Shown here in pieces: positions 23,636-32,907 of a stretch of 64,000 bases of DNA. Source of the DNA: Bacteroidota bacterium (GTDB lineage Bacteria > Bacteroidota > Bacteroidia > NS11-12g > UBA9320); NCBI GenBank assembly GCA_016124755.1, contig WGNA01000002.1, positions 295,909 to 359,908 of the forward strand, in the 5' to 3' direction. The first letter of the stretch is position 1. Every line of letters starts with the position of its first letter. Under the pieces are notes generated by a model. It was not told where the DNA came from and ran no database searches. It was given only the letters and a program-made list of their open reading frames with translations. A program made the translations under genes and the position numbers.

Positions 23636-25879
23636 ATGATGCTCTTCAGACGACTTCCATTCCCTCGTTTACGGAAAAGGCTCTTCTGGCTTTTGCTGAT
23701 CCTATTTTATTTCTGCCTGCCGCGAAATTTATTCAGAGATCCGTATGCAAGGGTAATGGAAGATCGGGAGGGCGAGCTTTTAATGGCGACCATTGCAAAC
23801 GACGGGCAGTGGCGGTTTCCCATGGGTAAGTTGGTTCCCCCAAAATATGAAACGGCTTTAATTGCTTTTGAAGACAAACGATTTTACCACCATTTCGGAA
23901 TCAGTATTCCGGCAATTGCTCGGGCGATGAGCCAAAATATTAAAGCCGGTCATGTGGTGAGTGGAGGCAGTACTATTAGCATGCAGGTTATTCGGATGAG
24001 TCGGAAAAGGGAAGGCCGATCAATCACAGACAAACTCACCGAAATGTTTATGGCGGTTCGGCTCGAGTTCCGGTATTCGAAAAAAGAAATTCTGGAAATG
24101 TATGCGGCCCATGCTCCTTTTGGCGGAAATGTCGTGGGATTAGATGCTGCCTGCTGGCGATATTTCGGACACAAATCCCAGCAACTTTCCTGGTCGGAAG
24201 CAGCTTTACTGGCAGTTTTACCGAATGCTCCGGCTCTAATTCATCCAGGAAGAAACCGGAAATTTCTGATGGAAAAACGAAACCGGTTGTTGAGAAAACT
24301 GTATGAGAACGGATCACTTTCCGAAATGGAATTGGAATCTGCACTAATGGAACCTTTGCCCGAAAAACCGAAACCGCTTCCACAATTAACGCCGCATTTG
24401 TTGGCTAATAAGATTCAAAATCAACCTAAAGATTTTCGATTTAAAACGTCGGTTGACCGGGATCTGCAGGTTCAGCTAAACCGACTTTCGGCACGGTATC
24501 AGGAGCATCTTTCGATGGCCGGCATTCGCAATCACGGAATTGTTGTGATGGAAATAAAAACGGGAAATGTGATCGCCTATGTGGGTAATGCAGAAGGAAC
24601 AGATGCTTCTCCTTTTGTGGATGTTGTTCAGGCTCCGAGAAGTACTGGTTCGATTCTAAAACCATTTTTATACGCCGGCGCCATGCAGCAGGGTTTGATT
24701 ACACCCAAAATGCTAATGCCCGATTACCCGACGAGAATACACGGTTATACTCCGGAGAATTATGAAAAGACATTTGACGGAATGGTTCCCGCCGACGAAG
24801 CTTTGAGCCGTTCGTTAAATATTCCGGCCGTTCGTCTGCTCAGTGATTACGGTGTGAGTCGTTTTAAATCGGATGGAAAAAAATTGGGAATAACAACGTT
24901 TTTCCGTCCTGCGGAAGAGTACGGATTGTCTTTAATTCTGGGAGGTGCCGAAGCAACATTATATCAGTTGGCCGGGGCTTATCGAAAAGTTGCGCAATCT
25001 GCCATTGGTGAGTCTCAGGTTTTTGATCAGGCTGTTGCTTATGAGGTTCTCACCGCCATGACAGCTGTTAACCGACCGGGTTTCAATCAGTATTGGGATC
25101 GGTTTGATCACCAGCGAAAAGTTGCCTGGAAAACGGGAACCAGTTTCGGAGCTCGGGACGCATGGGCCATTGGTGTTACACCGGAATATGTTGTTGGTGT
25201 CTGGGCGGGAAATGCCGACGGGGAGGGAATTGCCGGAATGACGGGTTCAAATACAGCCGGGCCGATCCTGTTTGATGTGTATCGTTTGCTGCCCACAACC
25301 GGTTGGTTCGATAAACCTGTGCGCGATATGCAAATGGTAGAGGTATGTTCGGAGAGCGGACATCGGGCCGGAATTCATTGTCCGAATGCACAAAAAAGAT
25401 GGTTGCCGAATGCCTGTTTAAAATCTAAAGCGTGTCCGTATCACAAACTTGTACCGGTTGAGAACGGAGCAAATTCGTTGGTTCCCGGTAAACCAATGCA
25501 GGTGAGTTTTATTCTTCCCGCGGCAGCAGCGCATTATTATAAGAACCGCCATCCGGAATACGAATCTCAGATTATTCCGGTGTCTAAAGCGAATGGAAAA
25601 AGTTTGATTGACGTGTTATATCCGCAGCAGGATGTGAAAATACGGTTGCCCAAACTTGCCACAGGAGATTTGGCAGAGGTTGTTTTTGAGGCCGTTCACC
25701 GAAATAAAAAGGCGGAGCTTTATTGGTTTGTTGACAACAGTTTTATCACTTCAACAAAAGATATTCACCAGATCCGATTTCAGCCATCCGCCGGAAAGCA
25801 CGAATTGGTGGTAACGGATGAAAATGGTTTAACTCTAAAAAGGCGATTTGAAGTTTCATTGTCTGCTTCATCGGATTAG
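23636..25879 (+). CDS. pbpC: Penicillin-binding protein 1C
   Basis: This 747-residue bifunctional peptidoglycan synthase is anchored by one N-terminal helix (LFWLLLILFYFCL). The glycosyltransferase family 51 domain (about 50-225) shows EDKRFYHHFGI with the catalytic Glu, and GGSTISMQVIR. The transpeptidase domain (about 280-560) has the SxxK in STGSILKPF, SLN in LSRSLNIPA, and the KTGT motif in WKTGTSFGA. The last 90 residues match the BiPBP C-terminal domain typical of PBP1C. The first two codons are both ATG, so the start may be one codon later. It is divergent from the propeller kinase. Confidence 0.93.
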   Translation: MMLFRRLPFPRLRKRLFWLLLILFYFCLPRNLFRDPYARVMEDREGELLMATIANDGQWRFPMGKLVPPKYETALIAFEDKRFYHHFGISIPAIARAMSQNIKAGHVVSGGSTISMQVIRMSRKREGRSITDKLTEMFMAVRLEFRYSKKEILEMYAAHAPFGGNVVGLDAACWRYFGHKSQQLSWSEAALLAVLPNAPALIHPGRNRKFLMEKRNRLLRKLYENGSLSEMELESALMEPLPEKPKPLPQLTPHLLANKIQNQPKDFRFKTSVDRDLQVQLNRLSARYQEHLSMAGIRNHGIVVMEIKTGNVIAYVGNAEGTDASPFVDVVQAPRSTGSILKPFLYAGAMQQGLITPKMLMPDYPTRIHGYTPENYEKTFDGMVPADEALSRSLNIPAVRLLSDYGVSRFKSDGKKLGITTFFRPAEEYGLSLILGGAEATLYQLAGAYRKVAQSAIGESQVFDQAVAYEVLTAMTAVNRPGFNQYWDRFDHQRKVAWKTGTSFGARDAWAIGVTPEYVVGVWAGNADGEGIAGMTGSNTAGPILFDVYRLLPTTGWFDKPVRDMQMVEVCSESGHRAGIHCPNAQKRWLPNACLKSKACPYHKLVPVENGANSLVPGKPMQVSFILPAAAAHYYKNRHPEYESQIIPVSKANGKSLIDVLYPQQDVKIRLPKLATGDLAEVVFEAVHRNKKAELYWFVDNSFITSTKDIHQIRFQPSAGKHELVVTDENGLTLKRRFEVSLSASSD

Positions 25880-25918
25880 TCAGGTTTATTTATTCTAAAT
25901 CCCTGTTATAAATTTGGT

Positions 25919-26986
25919 TTGGGAGGAAGGATAAAAATTTTGCCGGATCACATTAAAGGAAGAGGATCTTCGATCGTAACTAAAAACAGATTCGATGCGC
26001 ATCATTTTGAAGCGGATGAGGGCGAGAGAGTGGAAGATCAGGAAGAGATCCGAACTAAAATCATCGACATTTATCCCAAATCGATTGTCAATAATGTAAC
26101 AAGTCCGGATGTTCACCTGAGCTGGAGTATGAATCCATATCAGGGTTGTGAACATGGTTGTTCGTATTGCTATGCGCGCCCCACACACGAATATTGGGGC
26201 TACAACGGCGGACTGGATTTCGAGCGGAATGTTTTAGTGAAACGAAATGCGGCAGAATTGTTACGGGAGAAATTTCAAACCCGAACCTGGAATGCAGAGC
26301 CCATTATGCTGAGTGGAAACACAGATTGTTATCAGCCCATTGAACGCAAACTAAAAATAACCAGAAGCCTTTTGGAAGTTTGCCGGGATTACAAAAATCC
26401 GGTTGGCATTATTACTAAGAACCATCTTGTTCAGCGCGATATAGATATTCTTGGTGAGATGGCTCAATCGAATCTGGCTCAACTCGTAATGAGCATAACA
26501 ACATTAGATGAATCGCTGCGACTGAAACTGGAGCCGCGAACCTCCAGTATTTCCAATCGCTTAAAGACAGTCGAAATGTTTTCCAAAGCAGGAATTCCGG
26601 TTTCGGTGATGATGGGTCCGGTGATTCCGGCCTTAAACAGTATGGAGATCATGGCATTGGCAGAGAGGGTTGCCGGTGCGGGTGCGATTTCACTTCATTA
26701 TTCAATTGTGAGGCTCAACGGCTGTGTGGAAACTGTTTTCAGTGATTGGCTCGAACGACATTTCGCGGATCGCAAACAAAAAGTAATGGATCAGATAGCA
26801 GAATGTCATGGTGGTGATGTATCGGATTCGCGCTTTAAAACGAGAATGACAGGAGAGGGGAATTTTGCGAATATCATTTCACAACAATTCAAATTAGCCC
26901 GAAAGAAGTACGGACTGGAAAGAACTCCACCCAAATTGAACAGTAAATTGTTTGTCCGAAAGAATCAATTTACTTTAGATTTGTAA
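25919..26986 (+). CDS. PA0069-family radical SAM protein
   Basis: This protein of about 355 residues has the radical SAM cluster motif CxxxCxxC in YQGCEHGCSYCYARP, preceded by SWSMNPYQG. Conserved blocks such as MLSGNTDCYQPIE and VMMGPVIPALN are typical of the PA0069/SplB-like group (Rv2578c family). Members are predicted to use S-adenosylmethionine and a [4Fe-4S] cluster; the substrate is unknown. No ATG fits the N-terminus: the reading frame opens at TTG 25919, and the family-conserved IKGRGSSIVTKNRFDAHHF begins a few codons later. The start is therefore uncertain by several residues. The next gene begins one base after its stop. Confidence 0.85.
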   Translation: MGGRIKILPDHIKGRGSSIVTKNRFDAHHFEADEGERVEDQEEIRTKIIDIYPKSIVNNVTSPDVHLSWSMNPYQGCEHGCSYCYARPTHEYWGYNGGLDFERNVLVKRNAAELLREKFQTRTWNAEPIMLSGNTDCYQPIERKLKITRSLLEVCRDYKNPVGIITKNHLVQRDIDILGEMAQSNLAQLVMSITTLDESLRLKLEPRTSSISNRLKTVEMFSKAGIPVSVMMGPVIPALNSMEIMALAERVAGAGAISLHYSIVRLNGCVETVFSDWLERHFADRKQKVMDQIAECHGGDVSDSRFKTRMTGEGNFANIISQQFKLARKKYGLERTPPKLNSKLFVRKNQFTLDL

Positions 26987-26987
26987 C

Positions 26988-27836
26988 ATGTATGTTAGTC
27001 GATTAAAACAATTATTTCTTTTCCTTTTAGTTTCTCCAATCACTGTTTTGGCTCAGATACAAACCGACCGACCCGATCAAACCGAAAGTCCGAATGTGGT
27101 TCCCAAAGGTTCATTCCAGATTGAGACAGGAGCGATGTATGGAAATGAGATCGTAAAGAGATACCGATTTGGAGTTTTCCGCAATTACACATCAATCTTT
27201 AACACCACACTTTTACGATTCGGTGTTACCGATAAAATGGAATTTCGACTCAACTGGAATTATTCGGAAATAAAACAAAGAAGTGAAGATGATGAAAAAA
27301 CAAAGATTTTGCCTTTCGATAGTGCGGATGCTTTGCTAAAAGAGCGTGGCAAGTATTATTTGGGCGGAGGTTTTACGCCATTTTTTATAGGTATTAAATA
27401 CAATATTTTAAAAAAGGAAAAAATAAGTCTGGGATTTCTTGGGCATATTTATCTTCCATTTACGGCATCAAAAATTTACCGGATTGATCATTTGGCTCCG
27501 GAGTTTAAAATTCCGTTTTCACTCAAGGTTAATGATATCTGGACAATTTCAACGCAGTATTCGATGAGTTGGACCGGGACCGGAAATGCACTCAACATGG
27601 GATATACCTGTTCCGTTGGGCGATCACTTGGTGATAAACTCGGTTGTTTTGTGGAACCGTATGGCTTTTTTAATAATGAAGAGGGTAAAGAACATTGGTT
27701 TAATTATGGTTTTACCTGTTTACTACAAGATAACCTCCAGCTTGATTTAACCTCCGGATTCAGATATACCGGTTTTTCAGCTCAATTTATCAGTGGAGGA
27801 ATATCATATAATTTACTGCTTAATTCTGGGAATTAA
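26988..27836 (+). CDS. Outer-membrane beta-barrel protein, transporter-like, first of a tandem pair
   Basis: This 282-residue protein has a signal peptide (QLFLFLLVSPITVLAQ) followed by IQTDRPDQTESPNVVPKGSFQIETG. That opening is typical of a Bacteroidota outer-membrane family often labelled 'transporter' (MetA/phenol-degradation type fold). The remainder is alternating beta-strands (LGGGFTPFFIGIKYNIL, LGFLGHIYLPFTA, YGFTCLLQDNLQLDL). Substrate unknown. It starts one base after the radical SAM gene, so the three genes 25919-28709 probably form an operon. The following gene is a paralogue with the same opening motif. Confidence 0.75.
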   Translation: MYVSRLKQLFLFLLVSPITVLAQIQTDRPDQTESPNVVPKGSFQIETGAMYGNEIVKRYRFGVFRNYTSIFNTTLLRFGVTDKMEFRLNWNYSEIKQRSEDDEKTKILPFDSADALLKERGKYYLGGGFTPFFIGIKYNILKKEKISLGFLGHIYLPFTASKIYRIDHLAPEFKIPFSLKVNDIWTISTQYSMSWTGTGNALNMGYTCSVGRSLGDKLGCFVEPYGFFNNEEGKEHWFNYGFTCLLQDNLQLDLTSGFRYTGFSAQFISGGISYNLLLNSGN

Positions 27837-27875
27837 ATCGAATGTTGAAGAGCGGTAAGATGCTATATTCGTGGC

Positions 27876-28709
27876 ATGCGGTACCTGGCAAGTCGGATCA
27901 TAATACTGATTCATTTTACCGCCTTTTTTAAAGTTTCGGCTCAAATCGATACAGACAGGCCGGGGATTACCAATTCCCCGAACACTGTCCCGAAAGGCGT
28001 AGTACAATTTGAAACCGGTGCATTCGACTGGGTTCATGCATCGGTGTATGACAATCAATCCGGTTATTTTGACCGGGTTTATGAGAATGATTTTAACACA
28101 ACATTAATCCGTTACGGATTTTGGAGTAAAACAGAATTACGCGCTCAATGGGGATTTCATTCCATAAGTACACGTTATCACCATAAAAACATTCACGGAT
28201 TTTTTCCGGGAGAAACCGATTCCATAATTTCTATAGCAGGTTTTAAATCCTTGACTTTGGGTTTTAAAAGAAAGTTAATCGGAACGGATAAATGGAATTC
28301 CGTAATCATTGTTGATGCGGCACTTCCGTTCACAGCAGGCGCCGAAGTAAAACCAACGGGAATATTATACGAGACATTTATTCCGGTGGTTTATTCTTTA
28401 AACAAACGTATTTCACTCTGCAGTCAACTAACATTAACCTGGATGAAAGATCAGAATCTGGTATCCGGTTTAACGGCAAAAGTTGCTTTAAAGATTAATA
28501 ATAAAATAAATGCATTTTTTGAACCTTATGGTTATCGCTATACACATAATCATTCTGAACTATGGGTGGATAGCGGAGTAACATTTTTGGTTAGAAACTC
28601 ATGGCAACTTGATGTTTATGGAGGAGCAGGAAAAGATAACGGGGCATTTTTAGGTGGAGGATTATCTTTTATGTTTAACACATTAAAAAAGAACCTTAGC
28701 TCTCCCTGA
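27876..28709 (+). CDS. Outer-membrane beta-barrel protein, transporter-like, second of a tandem pair
   Basis: This 277-residue paralogue of the preceding protein has a signal peptide (IIILIHFTAFFKVSAQ), then IDTDRPGITNSPNTVPKGVVQFETGA, the same family opening, and a strand-rich body (LTLGFKRKLIG, VIIVDAALPFTAGA, LDVYGGAGKDNGAFLGGGLS). The shared opening, similar length and 39-bp spacing point to an old tandem duplication. Its 3' end overlaps the convergent EamA transporter gene by 14 bp. Function unknown beyond an outer-membrane location. Confidence 0.75.
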   Translation: MRYLASRIIILIHFTAFFKVSAQIDTDRPGITNSPNTVPKGVVQFETGAFDWVHASVYDNQSGYFDRVYENDFNTTLIRYGFWSKTELRAQWGFHSISTRYHHKNIHGFFPGETDSIISIAGFKSLTLGFKRKLIGTDKWNSVIIVDAALPFTAGAEVKPTGILYETFIPVVYSLNKRISLCSQLTLTWMKDQNLVSGLTAKVALKINNKINAFFEPYGYRYTHNHSELWVDSGVTFLVRNSWQLDVYGGAGKDNGAFLGGGLSFMFNTLKKNLSSP

Positions 28710-29652
28710 GAATTCTTGCTTTAACTAATTTATCTGTTATTCTTACCAAGTACGGATGTATTAGAACAGAAAGTAATATGATTCCCGTTCCGAGATAAAA
28801 CCAAATATTCAGGTCCTTATTTTCATGAAAAATGATGGCAGCCATCAATATACCATAAACCGGTTCGATGTTGATCGCGAGATTGGTCGTAAAAGCCGAT
28901 AACACTTTTAGTGAAGTTAGTGAGAGCGCGTAAGCCAATGAGGTGCAGAGTAAGCCAAGAATAAGAAGATAAATTAAAGAATGGAGGTGAAGTCCGAAAA
29001 CTGCATGTTCCGAAACCAGATCATTTCTAAAAAGAGAATATTGTTTTAAATTTTTCCCTCCTTCATAAATTGGAATAATTAGGGATAAAAAGATCCAGCC
29101 GGAAAATAATTCAATTATTGAAACCGACAAGGTGTTGTGATCGGCGAGATATTTTTTATTTAAGACAGAAAATAATGCAGCAAAAAATGCGGAAATTAAT
29201 CCAACAAGTATTGCAGTATAATAGGCACTTCCCACATTTAAAACCATTAACAATCCGATGATAACCAAAACACCGAGAATTACCTCAACCGATTGAAATT
29301 TGGATTTGGTAATTAGAGGTTCTAAAAAGGAAACAAATAATGTGGACGTAGCCAGACAGGCCAACGCAATACTGGAGCTATCGGCAATTTTAATACAACC
29401 ATAAAAGGTTACCCAGTGAATGCTTACCAACACACCAATTCCGGTAAAACGCAAAATAGATTTTCTACTAAAAGATTTTAATCCTTTTACGACTCCCGGA
29501 ATAAATAACAACCCCAAAACACTGATCCAGAGGCGATGCCACACCAACGCAAGTTGTTCAAATACGATCAGTTTGCCGAGGATAGCGGTAAATCCGAACA
29601 GAAACACAGCGGTATGAATCTGTAGATACGCGAGGGATTTTGTGCCCTTCAT
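28696..29652 (-). CDS. EamA/DMT-family membrane transporter
   Basis: This 318-residue protein has ten predicted membrane segments arranged as two five-helix EamA repeats (about 10-140 and 155-300). The characteristic ends of the helices are LALVWHRLWISVLGLL, SSIALACLATSTLFVSFLEPL and AFTTNLAINIEPVYGILMA. Drug/metabolite transporter superfamily proteins export or import small metabolites; the substrate cannot be told from sequence. It is the last gene of a leftward-reading set of genes starting at 32749 only if the rhomboid and EamA genes are read through; the gap to the rhomboid gene is 13 bp. Confidence 0.85.
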   Translation of the reverse strand: MKGTKSLAYLQIHTAVFLFGFTAILGKLIVFEQLALVWHRLWISVLGLLFIPGVVKGLKSFSRKSILRFTGIGVLVSIHWVTFYGCIKIADSSSIALACLATSTLFVSFLEPLITKSKFQSVEVILGVLVIIGLLMVLNVGSAYYTAILVGLISAFFAALFSVLNKKYLADHNTLSVSIIELFSGWIFLSLIIPIYEGGKNLKQYSLFRNDLVSEHAVFGLHLHSLIYLLILGLLCTSLAYALSLTSLKVLSAFTTNLAINIEPVYGILMAAIIFHENKDLNIWFYLGTGIILLSVLIHPYLVRITDKLVKARILRES

Positions 29653-29665
29653 AATTCAAATGTAT

Positions 29666-30211
29666 TCATCTAAACCAAAACAATCCGAACACTCCACCCA
29701 AAGCTCCGCCAGCTAAATGCGCAGTTTGGGAAACATTATCTTCACTGAGGCTGGCAACAACTTCCTGCCCCAGAAAAATCAGGCAAACTAGAATAAAGGT
29801 TAAAGGAATGGTATTCTTCTGCCGGTTTGCAAAAGAGGTAAGAACGATAAACATAAAAACAATTCCGCTGGCACCCAGAATACGTTCATTAAAAAACAAA
29901 TAGAAAAAAATAGAAGTTGCCAGCGTTGTAATTGCCATCATAATCAACAGATGTTTGGCACCATAGCGCTCTTCCAGAACCGGACCGAGCAAGAGGATGA
30001 ATGCCATATTTCCCATCAGGTGGTTAATATCGGCGTGGCCAAAGACGTAACTAAAAGAAGTAAAATACGAAACCCAGTTCCGGAAATCAAATCCCGGACT
30101 CATGGTAAAAAGCACATTCGTTGAACCGAGAAAAATTTTATCAAGCGCAAGAACGAAGGTGCACAGGATTGCGAAGATTAACGTAACCGGTGCATTGAAC
30201 GATATGCGCAT
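29666..30211 (-). CDS. Rhomboid-family intramembrane serine protease
   Basis: This 181-residue membrane protein has the six-helix rhomboid core. HADINHLMGNMAFILLLG is the conserved HxxxN-type helix 2 motif. The catalytic serine is in ILGASGIVFM (GxSG) and the catalytic histidine in QTAHLAGGALGG. Rhomboids cleave membrane-anchored substrates within the bilayer. It is near minimal length for the family, with no cytosolic domain. It lies 12 bp downstream of the Fe-S redox operon in the same direction, so it may be on that transcript. Both catalytic residues are present, so it is probably active. Confidence 0.9.
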   Translation of the reverse strand: MRISFNAPVTLIFAILCTFVLALDKIFLGSTNVLFTMSPGFDFRNWVSYFTSFSYVFGHADINHLMGNMAFILLLGPVLEERYGAKHLLIMMAITTLATSIFFYLFFNERILGASGIVFMFIVLTSFANRQKNTIPLTFILVCLIFLGQEVVASLSEDNVSQTAHLAGGALGGVFGLFWFR

Positions 30212-30223
30212 TGGGATTAAACT

Positions 30224-31015
30224 TTATAAATCATTGGCGTTTGCAACCAATTCAGCCAGATCCAATACCTCAACATCCGATTCGCGGTTGTGATGTTTAA
30301 CGCCATCGCGAAGCATAGTCATGCAAAACGGGCAATTGGCCGCAATAATTCCGGCACCGCTTGCGATAGCTTCACCTGCGCGTTCATGATGAATTTCTGT
30401 AGTACCTTTTTCCGATTCTTTAAAAATTTGGGCACCACCGGCTCCGCAACAGAGTCCGTTTGAGCGACACCGTTTTAATTCAATTAATTCCGCATCTAAT
30501 TTTTCCAAGACTTTTCGTGGCGCTTCGTAAACGCCATTCGCACGCCCCAGATAGCAGCTGTCGTGATAGGTTATTTTTTTGCCTTTGTATTCACCGCCTT
30601 CAAATTTTAATTGTCCGGAATCGATAAGTTGCTGCAAATACTGACTGTGGTGAATTACTTCATAATTTCCACCGAGGTCGGGATATTCATTTTTTAAAGT
30701 ATTAAAACAATGCGGACAGGTTGTGATAATTTTAGTAATTCCGTAGCCATTCAGGATTGCGATGTTGTTCATGGCCTGCATCTGAAACAGGAATTCGTTA
30801 CCGGCTCTTTTTGCCGGATCTCCGGTGCAGCTTTCTTCGTTGCCGAGAATTGCATACCGGATGCCGATGTGATGAAGAATTTTCACCATGGCCTTGGTGA
30901 TTTTTTGTGCTCTTTCATCAAAACTTCCTGCGCAACCAACCCAGAATAAAACTTCGGGAGATTCGCCTTTAGCAACAAGTTCAGCAACGGTTGGAACCGG
31001 AATTATTTCACTCAT
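30224..31015 (-). CDS. CCG-domain Fe-S oxidoreductase subunit (HdrB/GlpC-like)
   Basis: This 263-residue soluble protein has two cysteine-rich CCG domains. The first includes ESCTGDPAKR and ITTCPHCFNTLKNEY; the second includes THDSC-type YHDSCYLGRANGVYE, NGLCCGAGGAQIF and AANCPFCMTMLRDG. CCG proteins bind [4Fe-4S] clusters and often act in thiol/disulfide or quinone-linked electron transfer. It is the last of three tightly spaced genes: a membrane Fe-S protein (31451), a small HAD-fold protein (31019) and this one, with 3-9 bp gaps. The pair of Fe-S proteins is a combination I know from many Bacteroidota genomes. The electron donor and acceptor are unknown. Confidence 0.9.
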   Translation of the reverse strand: MSEIIPVPTVAELVAKGESPEVLFWVGCAGSFDERAQKITKAMVKILHHIGIRYAILGNEESCTGDPAKRAGNEFLFQMQAMNNIAILNGYGITKIITTCPHCFNTLKNEYPDLGGNYEVIHHSQYLQQLIDSGQLKFEGGEYKGKKITYHDSCYLGRANGVYEAPRKVLEKLDAELIELKRCRSNGLCCGAGGAQIFKESEKGTTEIHHERAGEAIASGAGIIAANCPFCMTMLRDGVKHHNRESDVEVLDLAELVANANDL

Positions 31016-31018
31016 AAA

Positions 31019-31441
31019 TCATTCTTCAAACAGTTCGATATCTACTTTTTTGGTGCGGAAATGTTCCGTGAATTTTCCATGAAATTCAGTGGCTCTCACA
31101 CGATGGTTATCGATCCAGTGATAATTTCCGCCACGGGGTTTATTCATTAAAATATGATGGTATTTAAACCCGTGTTGATTAAGCCAATTTTCAGTGATTT
31201 CGCGAAGATCTTCTGTTCGCGATGTAAAGAAGGTAATGATGTGACCGTCTTCGAACCACTTATTACAGGTTTTTAAGGCATCCGGGAAGGGAAGAACGTG
31301 TTTCATCCTTTCCGGATCTTCGTTGGGAACATCTTCGGTAATGGTACCGTCGATGTCGATCAGATAATTTTTAACAGACGGGTCGAGCACAGGACTTTGT
31401 GCCTTGCCATCGATAATTTTTTCTTTTAGTTCTTTACTCAT
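31019..31441 (-). CDS. Small HAD-fold hydrolase, between the two Fe-S redox genes
   Basis: This 140-residue protein has the HAD nucleophile motif in YLIDIDGTITEDV (DxDGT), the second motif in FFTSRTEDLRE, and a lysine in MNKPRGGNYHWIDNH. It resembles short HAD phosphatases found in Bacteroidota, some labelled phosphoheptose-related. It is too short for a cap domain, so it may act on a large or nucleic-acid-type phosphate substrate. Its position inside the Fe-S redox operon (9-bp and 3-bp gaps) implies co-expression. Substrate unknown. Confidence 0.75.
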   Translation of the reverse strand: MSKELKEKIIDGKAQSPVLDPSVKNYLIDIDGTITEDVPNEDPERMKHVLPFPDALKTCNKWFEDGHIITFFTSRTEDLREITENWLNQHGFKYHHILMNKPRGGNYHWIDNHRVRATEFHGKFTEHFRTKKVDIELFEE

Positions 31442-31450
31442 AAGGCTGGT

Positions 31451-32749
31451 TTAACGTGTCCAGGCATCCCGGTCGGAAGCCGGAAACTGCCATGGCGCAC
31501 CATTGTTTTCAACGTTGCTGAACATCATATTCAGTTCGTTTGGCGCCTCAGATTTTTCCATCACGAGGTACTGTCGCATCTGAACGATAATGTTGAGCGG
31601 ATCTATGTTAACAGGACAAGCCTCAGCACAGGCGTTACAGGTTGTGCACGCCCAAAGTTCTTCTTTCGATATGTATGAATGAAGATTTTTATCGGGGGTA
31701 ATTTCTTGCTTTTTATCCAACAGATTTCCCACTTCTTCGAGACGATCGCGGGTATCCATCATAATTTTTCTGGGGGAAAGTGCTTTGCCGGTAAGGTTCG
31801 CCGGACAAACGGAAGTACATCTTCCACACTCGGTACAGGTGTAGGCATCCATCAGATTTTTCCAGGTAAGATCCTGCACGTCTTTCGCGCCGAAACTTTC
31901 GGGTGGTGGTGCGTTGGTATCGGCATCCGGAAGTCCGAGCATCATTTTCACTTCATTGGTCACCGATGAGATATTGGTAAATCGACCTTTAGGATTGAGG
32001 TTGGAATAATACGTATTCGGGAAGGCGAGGATGATGTGAAAATGTTTCGAATAGGGAAGAAAGTTTAGAAAAAGCAATATGCCGAGAATGTGAAACCACC
32101 AGCAGGAACGCTCTATTAATATCAGGGTATTTTCAGAACATCCGTGAAGCATGGCATCGCTAAAAAGCCCGCTAACCGGAAAATATCCGGCGGCGATGTA
32201 ATGATTATTTCCGATTTGCTGTAAGGCCTGATCTGCTCCGTTCATTAACAACAGGGCGGTCATTAAAACAATTTCTGAAACCAGAATAATCGTGGCATCG
32301 CGGGTTGGCCAGCCTTTCATTTCCGCTTTGTGAAAACGGGGAATGCGTGCGATAAACCTTCTGGCTAAAAACAAGGCACAAGCAATCAGAACTCCGATGG
32401 CCAGGATTTCGAAAAAGCCGATGGCGATATCGTACAGCGGTCCCATGAAAGAGAGAACCCGATGTGTTCCGAAAATCCCATCGATGATAATTTCAAGTAC
32501 TTCAATATTGATGAGCAGAAATCCGGCATAAACAACAAAATGCAGAATAAACGGGATTGGGCGGGCTGCCATTTTTGATTGTCCGAACGCTACACGCAGC
32601 ATTGTTTTCCACCGTAACGACTTCTGATCCGACCGGTCTTCGTCGCGACCGAGCAGGATATTGCGGCGAATGCGGCTTACATTGCGATAGAAGAAATACG
32701 AAGCAGTGCCAAGAACTGCGAGGAAGATGAGTTGCGCTATCCAATGCAT
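31451..32749 (-). CDS. Membrane-bound 4Fe-4S dicluster protein (HdrDE/GlpC-like)
   Basis: This 432-residue protein has about five to six membrane helices in its first 260 residues (HFVVYAGFLLINIEVLEIIIDGI, WWFHILGILLFLNFLPYSKH), with histidines that could ligate heme as in NarI/HdrE. A cytosolic ferredoxin-like domain follows, with two CxxCxxCxxxCP motifs: CTECGRCTSVCPANL and CTTCNACAEACPVNI. It should pass electrons between the quinone pool and the CCG subunit encoded downstream. First gene of a three-gene operon. Native partners are not known for this family. Confidence 0.9.
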   Translation of the reverse strand: MHWIAQLIFLAVLGTASYFFYRNVSRIRRNILLGRDEDRSDQKSLRWKTMLRVAFGQSKMAARPIPFILHFVVYAGFLLINIEVLEIIIDGIFGTHRVLSFMGPLYDIAIGFFEILAIGVLIACALFLARRFIARIPRFHKAEMKGWPTRDATIILVSEIVLMTALLLMNGADQALQQIGNNHYIAAGYFPVSGLFSDAMLHGCSENTLILIERSCWWFHILGILLFLNFLPYSKHFHIILAFPNTYYSNLNPKGRFTNISSVTNEVKMMLGLPDADTNAPPPESFGAKDVQDLTWKNLMDAYTCTECGRCTSVCPANLTGKALSPRKIMMDTRDRLEEVGNLLDKKQEITPDKNLHSYISKEELWACTTCNACAEACPVNIDPLNIIVQMRQYLVMEKSEAPNELNMMFSNVENNGAPWQFPASDRDAWTR

Positions 32750-32886
32750 GGCGGCGAAGATAGGGCAGAAGGGTTATTGATGTGAACCGGTAGTTGTGGA
32801 AAACCGCTCAGCCCTTTGGAATACGCATAAAATGGCGTTCAGTAAGATAAATTTCAAAAGACTTGGAAGTGAAAAGGATGTTCCTA

Positions 32887-32894
32887 TAATTTTG
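32887..32894 (+). promoter_or_regulatory. Candidate -7 box for the 7TM-DISM kinase
   Basis: TAATTTTG matches TAnnTTTG and ends 13 bp before the kinase ATG at 32908. If used, the leader would be very short. No -33 element checked out. Tentative. Confidence 0.3.
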
Positions 32895-32907
32895 GTTCAG
32901 ACCAGAA

